Positions 24,700-32,565 of a stretch of DNA of 64,000 bases are shown here, in pieces. The notes beneath the pieces were generated by a model, which made no database searches, was not told the DNA's origin, and saw nothing but the letters and a program-made list of their open reading frames with translations. The stretch's first letter is position 1; every line of letters starts with the position of its first letter. The position numbers and the translations under genes were made by a program. The stretch comes from Streptomyces pseudovenezuelae (GTDB lineage: Bacteria > Actinomycetota > Actinomycetes > Streptomycetales > Streptomycetaceae), in NCBI RefSeq assembly GCF_001513955.1, contig NZ_KQ948153.1:286575-350574 (forward strand), given 5' to 3'.

Positions 24700-25677
24700 A
24701 TGCTCTCCGGGAACGGTCGTCACCGTCGCCCCCGTCAGGCTCCGGCTCTCCTTGTGGCGGCCGGTGTGACGGGATCCGCCATCGCGATCCCACTGCTCGG
24801 AGCGACCGGGGCGAGCGCCGCCACCGGCACCACGTGGGACCGGGTCGCGGAGTGCGAGAGCGGCGGCTCCTGGAGTGCGAACGACGCCAACGGCTACTAC
24901 GGCGGCCTTCAGATGTCCCAGGAGAACTGGGAGAAGTATGGCGGCCTCGCCTACGCCGAGACCGCCGACCTGGCGAGCCGCAACCAGCAGATAGCCGTGG
25001 CCGAGAAGCTTCTCGCGGACCAGGGCATCGCCGCGTGGCCGACCTGTGGTCTGCTCAACGGCCTCAGCAAGGACTCGAGCTCGGCCGAAGTCGACACGGG
25101 CGTGGGGAGCGGTACGCCCTCGTCCTCGGCGTCCGGCTCGTCCGACTCGTCTGGTTCGTCCGATTCTTCGAACTCCTCGGACTCCGGGGAGTCTTCCGGC
25201 CTGCTCGACGCGCTGGACGGCTCGTCCGCGACGCCGTCGCCCTCGGCCACCGCCTCCAAGGGCGACAGTTCGGCCAAGCCGGACAAAAAGAACCCTTCGG
25301 GTTCAGGTGAGTCCGCCGCGGAAACCGCGAAGCCTTCCGACAGCTCACCCGTGGTCAGTACAGAAGAGGATGAAGCGGACAAGTCGTGGCAGGAGGGCAG
25401 CTCTTCGGCTCTCGTGGACGTCGGCGCTCTCGGCTCCGGCAAGCACCGCGGCGACAGCGCCGAGGAGAGTGCGACGAAGAGCACGGCCGCCTCCCCGGCC
25501 GGCCGGCATGCCGCCGCCACCTACGTCGTCCAGGAGGGCGACTCCCTCGCCTCCATCGCCGACTCCCTTGGGCTCGACGGCGGATGGCGTGCCCTCTACG
25601 CCGAGAACAAGGACCGCATCGGGGTCGACCCGAGCAACATCGTCGCCGGTCAGACGCTCGACACAGGGGCTGAATAG
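24700..25677 (+). CDS. rpfC: resuscitation-promoting factor, secreted cell-wall hydrolase with LysM
   Basis: A 325 aa secreted muralytic enzyme. Signal peptide 1-40 (cleavage after GASA), then a lysozyme/transglycosylase-like Rpf domain (about 42-115) with catalytic glutamate E53 in ECESGGSWS and the GYYGGLQ motif, a long Ser/Asp/Gly-rich linker (about 130-265) and a C-terminal LysM (TYVVQEGDSLASIADSLG). It cleaves peptidoglycan to aid spore germination and growth. The ATG at 24700 follows GGGAAAGG; longer frames lack a signal. The name follows the S. coelicolor order rpfC-rpfA and is tentative. Confidence 0.88.
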   Translation: MLSGNGRHRRPRQAPALLVAAGVTGSAIAIPLLGATGASAATGTTWDRVAECESGGSWSANDANGYYGGLQMSQENWEKYGGLAYAETADLASRNQQIAVAEKLLADQGIAAWPTCGLLNGLSKDSSSAEVDTGVGSGTPSSSASGSSDSSGSSDSSNSSDSGESSGLLDALDGSSATPSPSATASKGDSSAKPDKKNPSGSGESAAETAKPSDSSPVVSTEEDEADKSWQEGSSSALVDVGALGSGKHRGDSAEESATKSTAASPAGRHAAATYVVQEGDSLASIADSLGLDGGWRALYAENKDRIGVDPSNIVAGQTLDTGAE

Positions 25678-25845
25678 GGCTGAAAAGCCCAGAAAAACAG
25701 CGGGAGTTCGCGTCACACTTCGCACCGAATGTCCACTTTGGTGAAAGTGTGGGATGAGTCTCAGAAGCCCTGATCGTCTTTGAAATTCCGCGGAGCGCGT
25801 GTCTACGGTCGTGACCGCTCGGCAACCCGAGCCCCGTCTGTCGCA

Positions 25846-26066
25846 ACGCCGAATCCTGCCAGCGGCCGTACGGGAACAGTCGTCGCGTCAAGCGCCGTAG
25901 GCAGGAGCGGGGGACCCAAGGTAAGCGCCGGGTCCGGAAGTTGAGGCCTCGCGGGGTCTCACGGCCGAAAGGCCGCCGGAACCGGCTTGGGGTGAAGCCG
26001 CGCACCGAAGGGTGTGCGGCCGGGCAACTCAACCGGCCCGAACCCGACAGCTCACCTCGCAGGCGT
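25846..26066 (+). promoter_or_regulatory. ydaO/yuaA c-di-AMP riboswitch upstream of rpfA
   Basis: The conserved ydaO-type segments appear in order: CGCCGAATCC, GCAGGAGCGGGGGACCCAAG (25901-25920), CTTGGGGTGAA, CGGGCAACTCAACC, CCCGAACCCGACAGCTCACC and TCGCAGGCGT. The ends ACGCC (25846-25850) and GGCGT (26062-26066) can close helix P1. CTCACC at 26051-26056 can also pair with GGTGAG at 26068-26073, which overlaps the rpfA ribosome site. A c-di-AMP riboswitch before rpfA is established for streptomycetes. The upstream promoter lies in 25690-25830. Confidence 0.88.
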
Positions 26067-26083
26067 CGGTGAGGGGATCCACC

Positions 26084-26773
26084 ATGCTGTTTTCCGGCAA
26101 GGGCAAGCACCGTCGTCCTTCCAAGGCCACCCGCGCCGCCGCTCTGGCCGGCGTCACCGGTGTCGCCATCGCCGCCCCGCTGATGGCGGCCGGCAACGCC
26201 TCTGCCGCCACCGCCTCCGAGTGGGACACCGTCGCCCAGTGCGAGTCCGGCGGCAACTGGTCCATCAACACCGGCAACGGCTACTACGGCGGCCTGCAGT
26301 TCTCGGCCTCCACCTGGGCCGCGTACGGCGGCACGCAGTACGCCGCGCAGGCCAACCAGGCCAGCAAGTCCCAGCAGATCGCCGTCGCCGAGAAGGTCCT
26401 CGCCTCCCAGGGCAAGGGTGCCTGGCCGGTCTGCGGCACGGGCCTGTCGAGCGCCGGCTACAACGGCGACACCTCGTCCTCCTCCAGCTCCTCGAACTCC
26501 GGCTCCTCGAACACGAGCAGCCGTTCGACCGACGAGCAGAGCGCCTCCCGTTCGACCGACCGTCCGGCCGCGAAGAAGACCGTCACCACCCCGACCGGCA
26601 AGAAGGTCAAGAAGGGCGACGGCGAGTACAAGGTCGTCAAGGGTGACACCCTCAGCTCGATCGCCGAGAAGCACAAGGTCAAGGGCGGCTGGCAGAAGCT
26701 GTTCAAGCTGAACAAGGACATCATCGACGATGCCGACTTCATCTTCCCCGGCCAGCAGCTGCACCTGAAGTAG
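26084..26773 (+). CDS. rpfA: resuscitation-promoting factor RpfA, secreted, LysM
   Basis: A 229 aa secreted cell-wall hydrolase. Signal 1-40 (cleavage after GNASA), Rpf catalytic domain about 42-118 with E54 in QCESGGNWS and the NGYYGGLQFS segment, a Ser/Asn-rich linker (about 128-165), and a C-terminal LysM (GEYKVVKGDTLSSIAEKHKVKGGWQKLF). Like its neighbour at 24700-25677 it remodels peptidoglycan during germination. It sits directly behind a c-di-AMP riboswitch, and the ribosome site GAGGGG can be sequestered by the aptamer's 3' strand. Tandem terminators follow. Confidence 0.95.
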   Translation: MLFSGKGKHRRPSKATRAAALAGVTGVAIAAPLMAAGNASAATASEWDTVAQCESGGNWSINTGNGYYGGLQFSASTWAAYGGTQYAAQANQASKSQQIAVAEKVLASQGKGAWPVCGTGLSSAGYNGDTSSSSSSSNSGSSNTSSRSTDEQSASRSTDRPAAKKTVTTPTGKKVKKGDGEYKVVKGDTLSSIAEKHKVKGGWQKLFKLNKDIIDDADFIFPGQQLHLK

Positions 26774-26790
26774 GACCCAGCTGAACCACA

Positions 26791-26902
26791 GGGCCCTCAC
26801 ACCCGTGTCCTTCAGGATGAAGGCCTCGTGAGGGTCCCCCCGTCCCCACGGGCTCCCCGCTCCGGTGCGTGTTCCCCCGTACGCACCGGGGCGGGGTTTT
26901 TT
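26791..26902 (+). terminator. tandem terminators after rpfA
   Basis: Two hairpins. The first (26791-26838) pairs GGGCCCTCAC with GTGAGGGTCCC around an inner CCTTC/GAAGG stem. The second (26855-26896) pairs CCCCGCTCCGGTGCGT with ACGCACCGGGGCGGGG (one G-T wobble) and is followed by TTTTTT, a rare true T-tract terminator for this genome. The remaining 197 bp up to eno hold its promoter: an AT-rich patch at 26950-26980 with a TTGTT-N9-AACAA repeat. Confidence 0.9.
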
Positions 26903-27099
26903 CATGGGCCGACGCGTGAGCGGGTCGGTGGGCCGACTTTTGCGAAACCGGCTTTGTTCCGTTCAGAAACAATTTACTCTCGGTTCTGTCCACGGGGCGG
27001 TCCACACGGTGGCCGATCCCCCGGAGCCGGTTAGGCTCGGTCTCGCAGAACCCACCGCGGTCCCGGCGGACCGTGTCACATCCCAAGAAGGAGATGCTC

Positions 27100-28380
27100 G
27101 TGCCGTCCATCGACGTCGTCGTAGCCCGGGAAATCCTGGACTCCCGAGGCAACCCCACGGTCGAGGTCGAGGTCGGCCTCGACGACGGCAGCACCGGTCG
27201 TGCCGCCGTCCCGTCCGGCGCCTCCACGGGCGCCTTCGAGGCCATCGAGCTGCGCGACGGTGACCCCAACCGTTACCAGGGCAAGGGTGTCGAGAAGGCC
27301 GTCCTCGCCGTCATCGAGCAGATCGGCCCGGAGCTCGTCGGCTACGACGCCACCGAGCAGCGCCTGATCGACCAGGCGATGTTCGACCTGGACGCCACCG
27401 ACAACAAGGGCTCGCTCGGCGCCAACGCCATCCTCGGCGTCTCCCTCGCCGTCGCCCACGCCGCCTCCGAGGCCAGCGACCTCCCGCTCTTCCGCTACCT
27501 GGGCGGCCCGAACGCGCACCTGCTGCCCGTTCCGATGATGAACATCCTGAACGGCGGCTCGCACGCCGACTCCAACGTGGACATCCAGGAGTTCATGATC
27601 GCGCCGATCGGCGCGGAGTCCTTCTCCGAGGCGCTGCGCTGGGGCACCGAGGTCTACCACACCCTCAAGAAGGTCCTGAAGAGCAAGGGCCTGTCCACCG
27701 GTCTCGGTGACGAGGGCGGCTTCGCGCCGAACCTGGAGTCCAACCGCGCCGCCCTGGACCTCATCCTCGAAGCGATCAAGGAAGCCGGTTACATCCCCGG
27801 CGAGCAGGTCGCCCTGGCGCTCGACGTCGCCGCGTCCGAGTTCTACAAGGACGGCAAGTACCAGTTCGAGGGCAAGGACCGCTCCGCCGCCGAGATGACG
27901 GAGTACTACGAGGAGCTCGTGGCGGCCTACCCGCTCGTCTCCATCGAGGACCCGCTGTTCGAGGACGACTGGGCCGGCTGGAAGGTCCTCACCGACAAGC
28001 TGGGCGACAAGGTCCAGATCGTCGGCGACGACCTGTTCGTCACCAACCCGGAGCGCCTGGCCCGCGGCATCGAGGACGGCGCCGCCAACGCGCTGCTCGT
28101 CAAGGTGAACCAGATCGGCTCGCTCACCGAGACCCTGGACGCCGTGGAGCTCGCCCAGCGCAGCGGCTTCAAGTGCATGATGTCCCACCGCTCCGGCGAG
28201 ACCGAGGACGTCACCATCGCCGACCTGGCCGTCGCCACCAACTGCGGCCAGATCAAGACCGGCGCCCCGGCCCGCTCCGAGCGTGTCGCCAAGTACAACC
28301 AGCTCCTGCGCATCGAGGAGATCCTCGACGACGCCGCGGTCTACGCCGGCCGCAGCGCGTTCCCGCGCTTCAAGGGCTGA
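27100..28380 (+). CDS. eno: enolase (phosphopyruvate hydratase)
   Basis: A 426 aa glycolytic enzyme converting 2-phosphoglycerate to phosphoenolpyruvate, cytoplasmic, Mg2+-dependent. The N-terminus PSIDVVVAREILDSRGNPTVEVEV, SGASTGAFEAIELRDGD loop, catalytic-region PMMNILNGGSHADSN, metal ligands in ALDVAASEF, SIEDPLFEDDW and IVGDDLFVTN, and the signature LLVKVNQIGSLTET and SHRSGETED are all present. The GTG start at 27100 follows AAGAAGGAG; a longer upstream start is rejected. The length equals that known for actinobacterial enolases. It is followed in the same direction by ftsB, DUF501 and ppx, a widely conserved actinobacterial block. Confidence 0.98.
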   Translation: MPSIDVVVAREILDSRGNPTVEVEVGLDDGSTGRAAVPSGASTGAFEAIELRDGDPNRYQGKGVEKAVLAVIEQIGPELVGYDATEQRLIDQAMFDLDATDNKGSLGANAILGVSLAVAHAASEASDLPLFRYLGGPNAHLLPVPMMNILNGGSHADSNVDIQEFMIAPIGAESFSEALRWGTEVYHTLKKVLKSKGLSTGLGDEGGFAPNLESNRAALDLILEAIKEAGYIPGEQVALALDVAASEFYKDGKYQFEGKDRSAAEMTEYYEELVAAYPLVSIEDPLFEDDWAGWKVLTDKLGDKVQIVGDDLFVTNPERLARGIEDGAANALLVKVNQIGSLTETLDAVELAQRSGFKCMMSHRSGETEDVTIADLAVATNCGQIKTGAPARSERVAKYNQLLRIEEILDDAAVYAGRSAFPRFKG

Positions 28381-28498
28381 GCGGCGTCAAGGGCTGACCC
28401 CGACAGGGCCAATCCTTAGCCAGTCGTACGTACGTCCCCGTACCGGTCCCGTACCGTGTGCGGGGACGTACGCACGTAGAAGGGGAGGCGGCGAGCCG

Positions 28499-28975
28499 AT
28501 GGCCGTGAAGGACCGGGACCGTTTCTCCACCACGACCAGGATCAGGCTGCTCGGTGAGCAGACCGCGGCCCGTGTCTACCGCTCCCAGACCAAACGGCAG
28601 GCCCGCCGCTCCCGGCTGACCGGCCGGGCCGCGCTGCTCGCCCTCGTGCTGTGCACGCTGGTGGTGGCGCTGGCGTACCCGATAAGGCAGTACGTCTCCC
28701 AGCGCGCCGAGATCGCCGATCTGCAGCGGGAGAAGGCACGGGCCGCCGAGCGGGTCGAGAAGCTGCGCGACCTCAAGGCGCGCTGGCAGGACGACGCCTA
28801 CGCGCAGCAGCAGATCCGGCAGCGGCTGCACTATGTGATGCCGGGGGAGACGGGCTTCATCGTCGTCGACCCGGACGCGGCGAAGCAGTCCCGCACCGAT
28901 CTCGGGGCCGCCGACCGCCCCTGGTACTCCAACGTCTGGGACGGCGTCGACAAGTCCGACGCCTCCGACCAGTGA
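28499..28975 (+). CDS. divIC: septum formation initiator, FtsB/DivIC-like
   Basis: A 158 aa bitopic membrane protein. A basic cytoplasmic N-terminus (about 1-41), one transmembrane helix at about 42-60 (GRAALLALVLCTLVVALAY), an extracellular coiled coil (ISQRAEIADLQREKA-type, about 65-95) and a conserved RQRLHYVMPGETGFIVVD segment. Such proteins join FtsL/FtsQ in the divisome; in streptomycetes they are needed mainly for sporulation septation. Located between eno and DUF501 as in other actinobacteria. The ATG follows AGGGGAGG. Confidence 0.92.
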   Translation: MAVKDRDRFSTTTRIRLLGEQTAARVYRSQTKRQARRSRLTGRAALLALVLCTLVVALAYPIRQYVSQRAEIADLQREKARAAERVEKLRDLKARWQDDAYAQQQIRQRLHYVMPGETGFIVVDPDAAKQSRTDLGAADRPWYSNVWDGVDKSDASDQ

Positions 28976-29007
28976 GACCGAGACCTGAGAACTAGAGAAA
29001 GACAGGC

Positions 29008-29613
29008 ATGGAAACGCCCCCGCCGACCACCCCGCGCACCGAGCCCACCGACGCCGACGTCGAGGCCTTCAAGCAGCAGCTCGGGCGGCCGCCGCGCGGA
29101 CTGCGCGCGATCGCGCACCGCTGCCCCTGCGGACAGCCGGACGTGGTGGAGACGGCCCCGCGCCTCCCCGACGGCACGCCCTTCCCGACGACGTACTACC
29201 TGACGTGCCCGCGCGCCGCCTCGGCGATCGGCACGCTGGAGGCGAACGGCGTCATGAAGGAGATGACGGAGCGGCTCCAGACCGATCCCGAGCTCGCGAA
29301 GGCGTACCGGGCCGCGCACGAGGACTACCTCGCCCGCCGGGACGCCATCGAGGTCCTGGAGGGCTTCCCCAGCGCGGGCGGCATGCCGGACCGCGTGAAG
29401 TGCCTGCACGTCCTGGTGGGCCACTCGCTGGCCGCCGGCCCGGGCGTGAACCCCCTGGGCGACGAGGCGATCGCGATGCTGCCGGAGTGGTGGCGCAAGG
29501 GGCCGTGCGTGGTGACGTCCTCGCCGCCCGCCGGTGAGGGCTGGGAGGTGGCCGAGGGCGACTCCGGCCACTTCGCCTTCAAGCCCGCCGACGCCGAGGA
29601 GAACGACCAGTGA
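29008..29613 (+). CDS. DUF501 family protein
   Basis: A 201 aa cytoplasmic protein of the actinobacterial DUF501 (COG1507) family. Seen: EAFKQQLGRPPRGLRAIAHRCPCGQPDVVET with a CPC motif, TPFPTTYYLTCPRAASAIGTLEA, RVKCLHVLVGHSLAAGPGVNPLGDEA. The Cys and His residues (CPCG, TCPR, KCLH, GH) suggest metal binding, but no reaction is established. It sits between ftsB and ppx; its end overlaps the ppx start by 4 bp (GTGA, 29610-29613). The start ATG follows a weak AGAGAAAGA site. Confidence 0.92.
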   Translation: METPPPTTPRTEPTDADVEAFKQQLGRPPRGLRAIAHRCPCGQPDVVETAPRLPDGTPFPTTYYLTCPRAASAIGTLEANGVMKEMTERLQTDPELAKAYRAAHEDYLARRDAIEVLEGFPSAGGMPDRVKCLHVLVGHSLAAGPGVNPLGDEAIAMLPEWWRKGPCVVTSSPPAGEGWEVAEGDSGHFAFKPADAEENDQ

Positions 29614-30551
29614 CCCGCGTCGCCGCCATCGACTGCGGTACGAACTCCATCCGCCTCCTCGTGGCGGACTGCGACCCGGCGACCGGCGAACTGGTCGACC
29701 TGGACCGCCGTATGACCATCGTGCGGCTCGGGCAGGGCGTCGACCGGACCGGGCGGCTCGCTCCCGAGGCGCTGGAGCGGACCTTCGCCGCGTGCCGGGA
29801 GTACGCCGCGGTCGTCAAGGAGCACGGGGCCGAGCGGCTGCGTTTCGTCGCCACCTCCGCCTCCCGGGACGCGGAGAACCGGGACGACTTCGTCCGGGGC
29901 GTCCTCGACATCCTCGGCGTCGAGCCCGAGGTCATCACCGGGGACCAGGAGGCCGAGTTCTCCTTCACCGGGGCGACCAAGGAGCTCACGGGCAGCGACC
30001 ACCTGGCCAGGCCCTACCTGGTCGTGGACATCGGTGGCGGCTCGACGGAGTTCGTCGTGGGTGACGACCATGTGCGCGCGGCACGCTCCGTCGACGTCGG
30101 CTGTGTGCGGATGACCGAGCGGCACCTCGTCCAGGACGGGGCCGTCAGCGACCCGCCCAGCGACGGGCAGATCGCCGCCATGCGCGCCGACATCGAGGCC
30201 GCTCTGGACCTCGCCGAGGAGTCCGTGCCGCTGCGCGAGGCGCGCACGCTGGTGGGGCTCGCCGGGTCCGTCACCACCGTGTCGGCGATCGCGCAGGAGC
30301 TGCCGGAGTACGACTCCGAGGCCATCCACCACTCCCGGGTCTCCCATGCCCGGGTCCGCGAGATCACGGAGTGGCTGCTGCGCTCCACCCACGCCGAGCG
30401 TGCGGCCGTCCCCTCCATGCACCCGGGGCGCGTGGACGTCATCGGCGCGGGGGCGCTCGTCCTGCTCACGATCATGGAGCGGATCGGCGCCGAGGAGGTC
30501 GTCGTGAGCGAGCACGACATCCTCGACGGCATCGCGTGGTCCCTCGCGTAG
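29610..30551 (+). CDS. ppx: Ppx/GppA exopolyphosphatase family phosphatase
   Basis: A 313 aa member of the ASKHA fold. AIDCGTNSIRLLVAD is the phosphate-binding loop 1, VATSASRDAENRD, GDQEAEFSFTGATKEL, and loop 2 YLVVDIGGGSTEFVVGDD follow, then SVDVGCVRMTERHL and VGLAGSVTTVSAIAQ. It lacks the C-terminal HD-like domain of E. coli Ppx, as expected for actinobacterial short forms. It hydrolyses polyphosphate or pppGpp, linking to phosphate and stringent control. Which substrate is used cannot be told. Translationally coupled to the DUF501 gene. Confidence 0.92.
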   Translation: MTRVAAIDCGTNSIRLLVADCDPATGELVDLDRRMTIVRLGQGVDRTGRLAPEALERTFAACREYAAVVKEHGAERLRFVATSASRDAENRDDFVRGVLDILGVEPEVITGDQEAEFSFTGATKELTGSDHLARPYLVVDIGGGSTEFVVGDDHVRAARSVDVGCVRMTERHLVQDGAVSDPPSDGQIAAMRADIEAALDLAEESVPLREARTLVGLAGSVTTVSAIAQELPEYDSEAIHHSRVSHARVREITEWLLRSTHAERAAVPSMHPGRVDVIGAGALVLLTIMERIGAEEVVVSEHDILDGIAWSLA

Positions 30552-30646
30552 CCCTGCCGGGCACCTCTGCTGAGCAGGCAGAACAACGTATGAGCGCGTC
30601 CGGGGGGCCCTTCGGGGCCCCTCTTCGGCGTGGCGCCGAGAAAGTT

Positions 30647-30662
30647 CGTGAAGTTCTTCACA
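30647..30662. promoter_or_regulatory. candidate Rex operator 1 (ROP)
   Basis: CGTGAA-GTTC-TTCACA matches the Rex consensus TGTGAA-N4-TTCACA in all but the first base. Rex senses NADH/NAD+ and represses respiratory genes; the next gene is NDH-2. It lies 321 bp before that start, so it may flank an upstream promoter. Confidence 0.65.
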
Positions 30663-30726
30663 AGGAATTTGGCCCTGCCGGACGACGAATGTGGTCCGGT
30701 TGACCCTTCCGGGGGTCCGACACCCG

Positions 30727-30742
30727 TGTGAACACGTTCAAA
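30727..30742. promoter_or_regulatory. candidate Rex operator 2 (ROP)
   Basis: TGTGAA-CACG-TTCAAA matches TGTGAA-N4-TTCACA in 11 of 12 arm bases. It is centred 80 bp from the first site, near a whole number of helical turns at 10.5 bp per turn (7.6, so not exactly in phase). The remaining part of the 431 bp ppx-ndh gap (30552-30982) holds a TTGACA at 30839-30844 without a good -10 and an AT-rich GGATAACACAC near 30907. Confidence 0.65.
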
Positions 30743-30982
30743 ACGGTGAGTTGCGGACCTCGGGGGAGGGGCGGGGAAGGCGGCCGCGAGGGTCCCTCAC
30801 GGGACCGCTTTCGGCACAGAGGGGCAGCTCACGCGGCATTGACAACGGGTCGCCTTACACGCTGGTTCCCGTTCTCCGCCATGACGTGGATCACGCGAGT
30901 CGCGGAGGATAACACACACCTTCCAAGAGCTTGTGAAGGGGCGCACGAGCGACCCCCCTGGGGCGGGTGGATACTCGATGCC

Positions 30983-32359
30983 ATGAGCACCACGGAGCGT
31001 CCCAGGATCCTCGTAGTAGGCGGTGGGTACGTAGGCCTGTACGCAGCTCGGCGCATTCTCAAGAAGATGCGCTACGGCGAGGCGACCGTCACGGTCGTCG
31101 ACCCCCGGTCGTACATGACCTACCAGCCCTTCCTCCCCGAAACCGCCGCCGGCAACATCTCCCCGCGCCACGTCGTCGTCCCGCTGCGACGCGTGCTGCC
31201 GAAGGCGGAGGTGCTCACCGGCCGGGTCACCACCATCGACCAGGACCGCAAGGTCGCCACGATCGCCCCGCTGGTCGGCGAGGCGTACGAGCTGCCCTTC
31301 GACTACCTGGTGATCGCGCTCGGCGCGGTCTCCCGCACCTTCCCGATCCCCGGCCTCGCCGAGCAGGGCATCGGCATGAAGGGCATCGAGGAGGCCATCG
31401 GCCTGCGCAACCACGTGCTTGAGCAGCTCGACAAGGCCGACTCCACGACCGACGAGGAGATCCGCCGCAAGGCGCTCACCTTCGTCTTCATCGGCGGTGG
31501 CTTCGCGGGTGCGGAGACCATCGGCGAGGTCGAGGACATGGCCCGCGACGCGGCCAAGTACTACACCAACGTCTCGCGCGAGGACATGCGGTTCATCCTC
31601 GTCGACGCCGCCGACAAGATCCTCCCCGAGGTCGGGCCCAAGCTCGGCCAGTACGGCAAGGAGCACCTGGAGAGCCGGGGCGTGGAGATCTACCTCTCCA
31701 CCTCGATGGACTCCTGCGTCGACGGCCACGTGGTCCTCAAGAACGGCCTGGAGGTCGACTCCAGCACCGTCGTGTGGACCGCCGGCGTCAAGCCGAACCC
31801 GGTCCTCTCCCGCTACGGCCTCCCGCTGGGCCCGCGCGGTCACGTGGACACCGCCCCGACCCTCCAGGTCCAGGGCACCGACTACATCTGGGCCGCCGGC
31901 GACAACGCCCAGGTCCCGGACGTCGCCGCCCGCAAGGCCGGCGTCGAGAACGCCTGGTGCCCGCCGAACGCCCAGCACGCGCTGCGCCAGGCGCGGGTCC
32001 TCGGCGACAACGTGATCTCCGGCATGCGGGGCTTCCCGCAGAAGGACTACAGCCACTCCAACAAGGGTGCTGTCGCGGGTCTCGGCCTGCACAAGGGCGT
32101 GGCGATGATCGTCATGGGCAAGATGAAGATCAAGCTCAAGGGCCGTCTCGCCTGGTACATGCACCGCGGCTACCACGGTCTGGCCATGCCGACCTGGAAC
32201 CGCAAGATCCGCGTCTTCGCCGACTGGACCCTCGGCATGTTCCTCAAGCGCGAGGTGGTCTCCCTCGGCGCCATGGAGAACCCGCGCGAGGAGTTCTACG
32301 AGGCCGCCCGGCCCGTGCCGGCCGCCGAGCCGAAGAAGACCGAGGCGAAGGCCTCCTGA
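30983..32359 (+). CDS. ndh: NADH dehydrogenase type II (NDH-2), FAD-dependent
   Basis: A 458 aa membrane-associated flavoprotein that oxidises NADH and passes electrons to menaquinone without pumping protons. The first Rossmann motif GGGYVGLYAARR (FAD) is near residue 13 and the second, FIGGGFAGAETIGEVEDMA (NADH), near 170; the FAD-binding VWTAGVKPNPVLS and WAAGDNAQVPD motifs follow. NNAYRKR-like C-terminal basic helices (MKIKLKGRLAWYMHRGYHG) suit peripheral membrane binding. Upstream are two Rex-type operators, which suggests control by the NADH/NAD+ ratio. The ATG at 30983 gives the family N-terminus. Confidence 0.93.
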   Translation: MSTTERPRILVVGGGYVGLYAARRILKKMRYGEATVTVVDPRSYMTYQPFLPETAAGNISPRHVVVPLRRVLPKAEVLTGRVTTIDQDRKVATIAPLVGEAYELPFDYLVIALGAVSRTFPIPGLAEQGIGMKGIEEAIGLRNHVLEQLDKADSTTDEEIRRKALTFVFIGGGFAGAETIGEVEDMARDAAKYYTNVSREDMRFILVDAADKILPEVGPKLGQYGKEHLESRGVEIYLSTSMDSCVDGHVVLKNGLEVDSSTVVWTAGVKPNPVLSRYGLPLGPRGHVDTAPTLQVQGTDYIWAAGDNAQVPDVAARKAGVENAWCPPNAQHALRQARVLGDNVISGMRGFPQKDYSHSNKGAVAGLGLHKGVAMIVMGKMKIKLKGRLAWYMHRGYHGLAMPTWNRKIRVFADWTLGMFLKREVVSLGAMENPREEFYEAARPVPAAEPKKTEAKAS

Positions 32360-32386
32360 CGACCGGCTCCGGTCGCTGATCCACCC

Positions 32387-32426
32387 CGAAGGACCTCCCG
32401 CCATCCGTGGTGCGGGAGGTCCTTCG
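32387..32426 (+). terminator. terminator after ndh
   Basis: A perfect 14 bp stem (32387-32400 with 32413-32426) around a 12-base loop, 27 bp after the ndh stop. Confidence 0.85.
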
Positions 32427-32565
32427 GCGTTCCCCCGCCCAGCGGGTGTACATGTTCGCTACATGTGTTTTGCTCAGATGTGACCCGCCGAAGGGACTGC
32501 TCCCCGGCATGCCGCTGTTTACCCAGGTGGACAATTCCGGGATCCTCGTCACGGAGGTGTGCGCC

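Noticed and set aside
25675..25690. Small hairpin GGGCT-GAAA-AGCCC overlapping the rpfC stop as terminator
   Set aside because: Only five base pairs with no T-tract; too weak to call although it may stabilise the 3' end.
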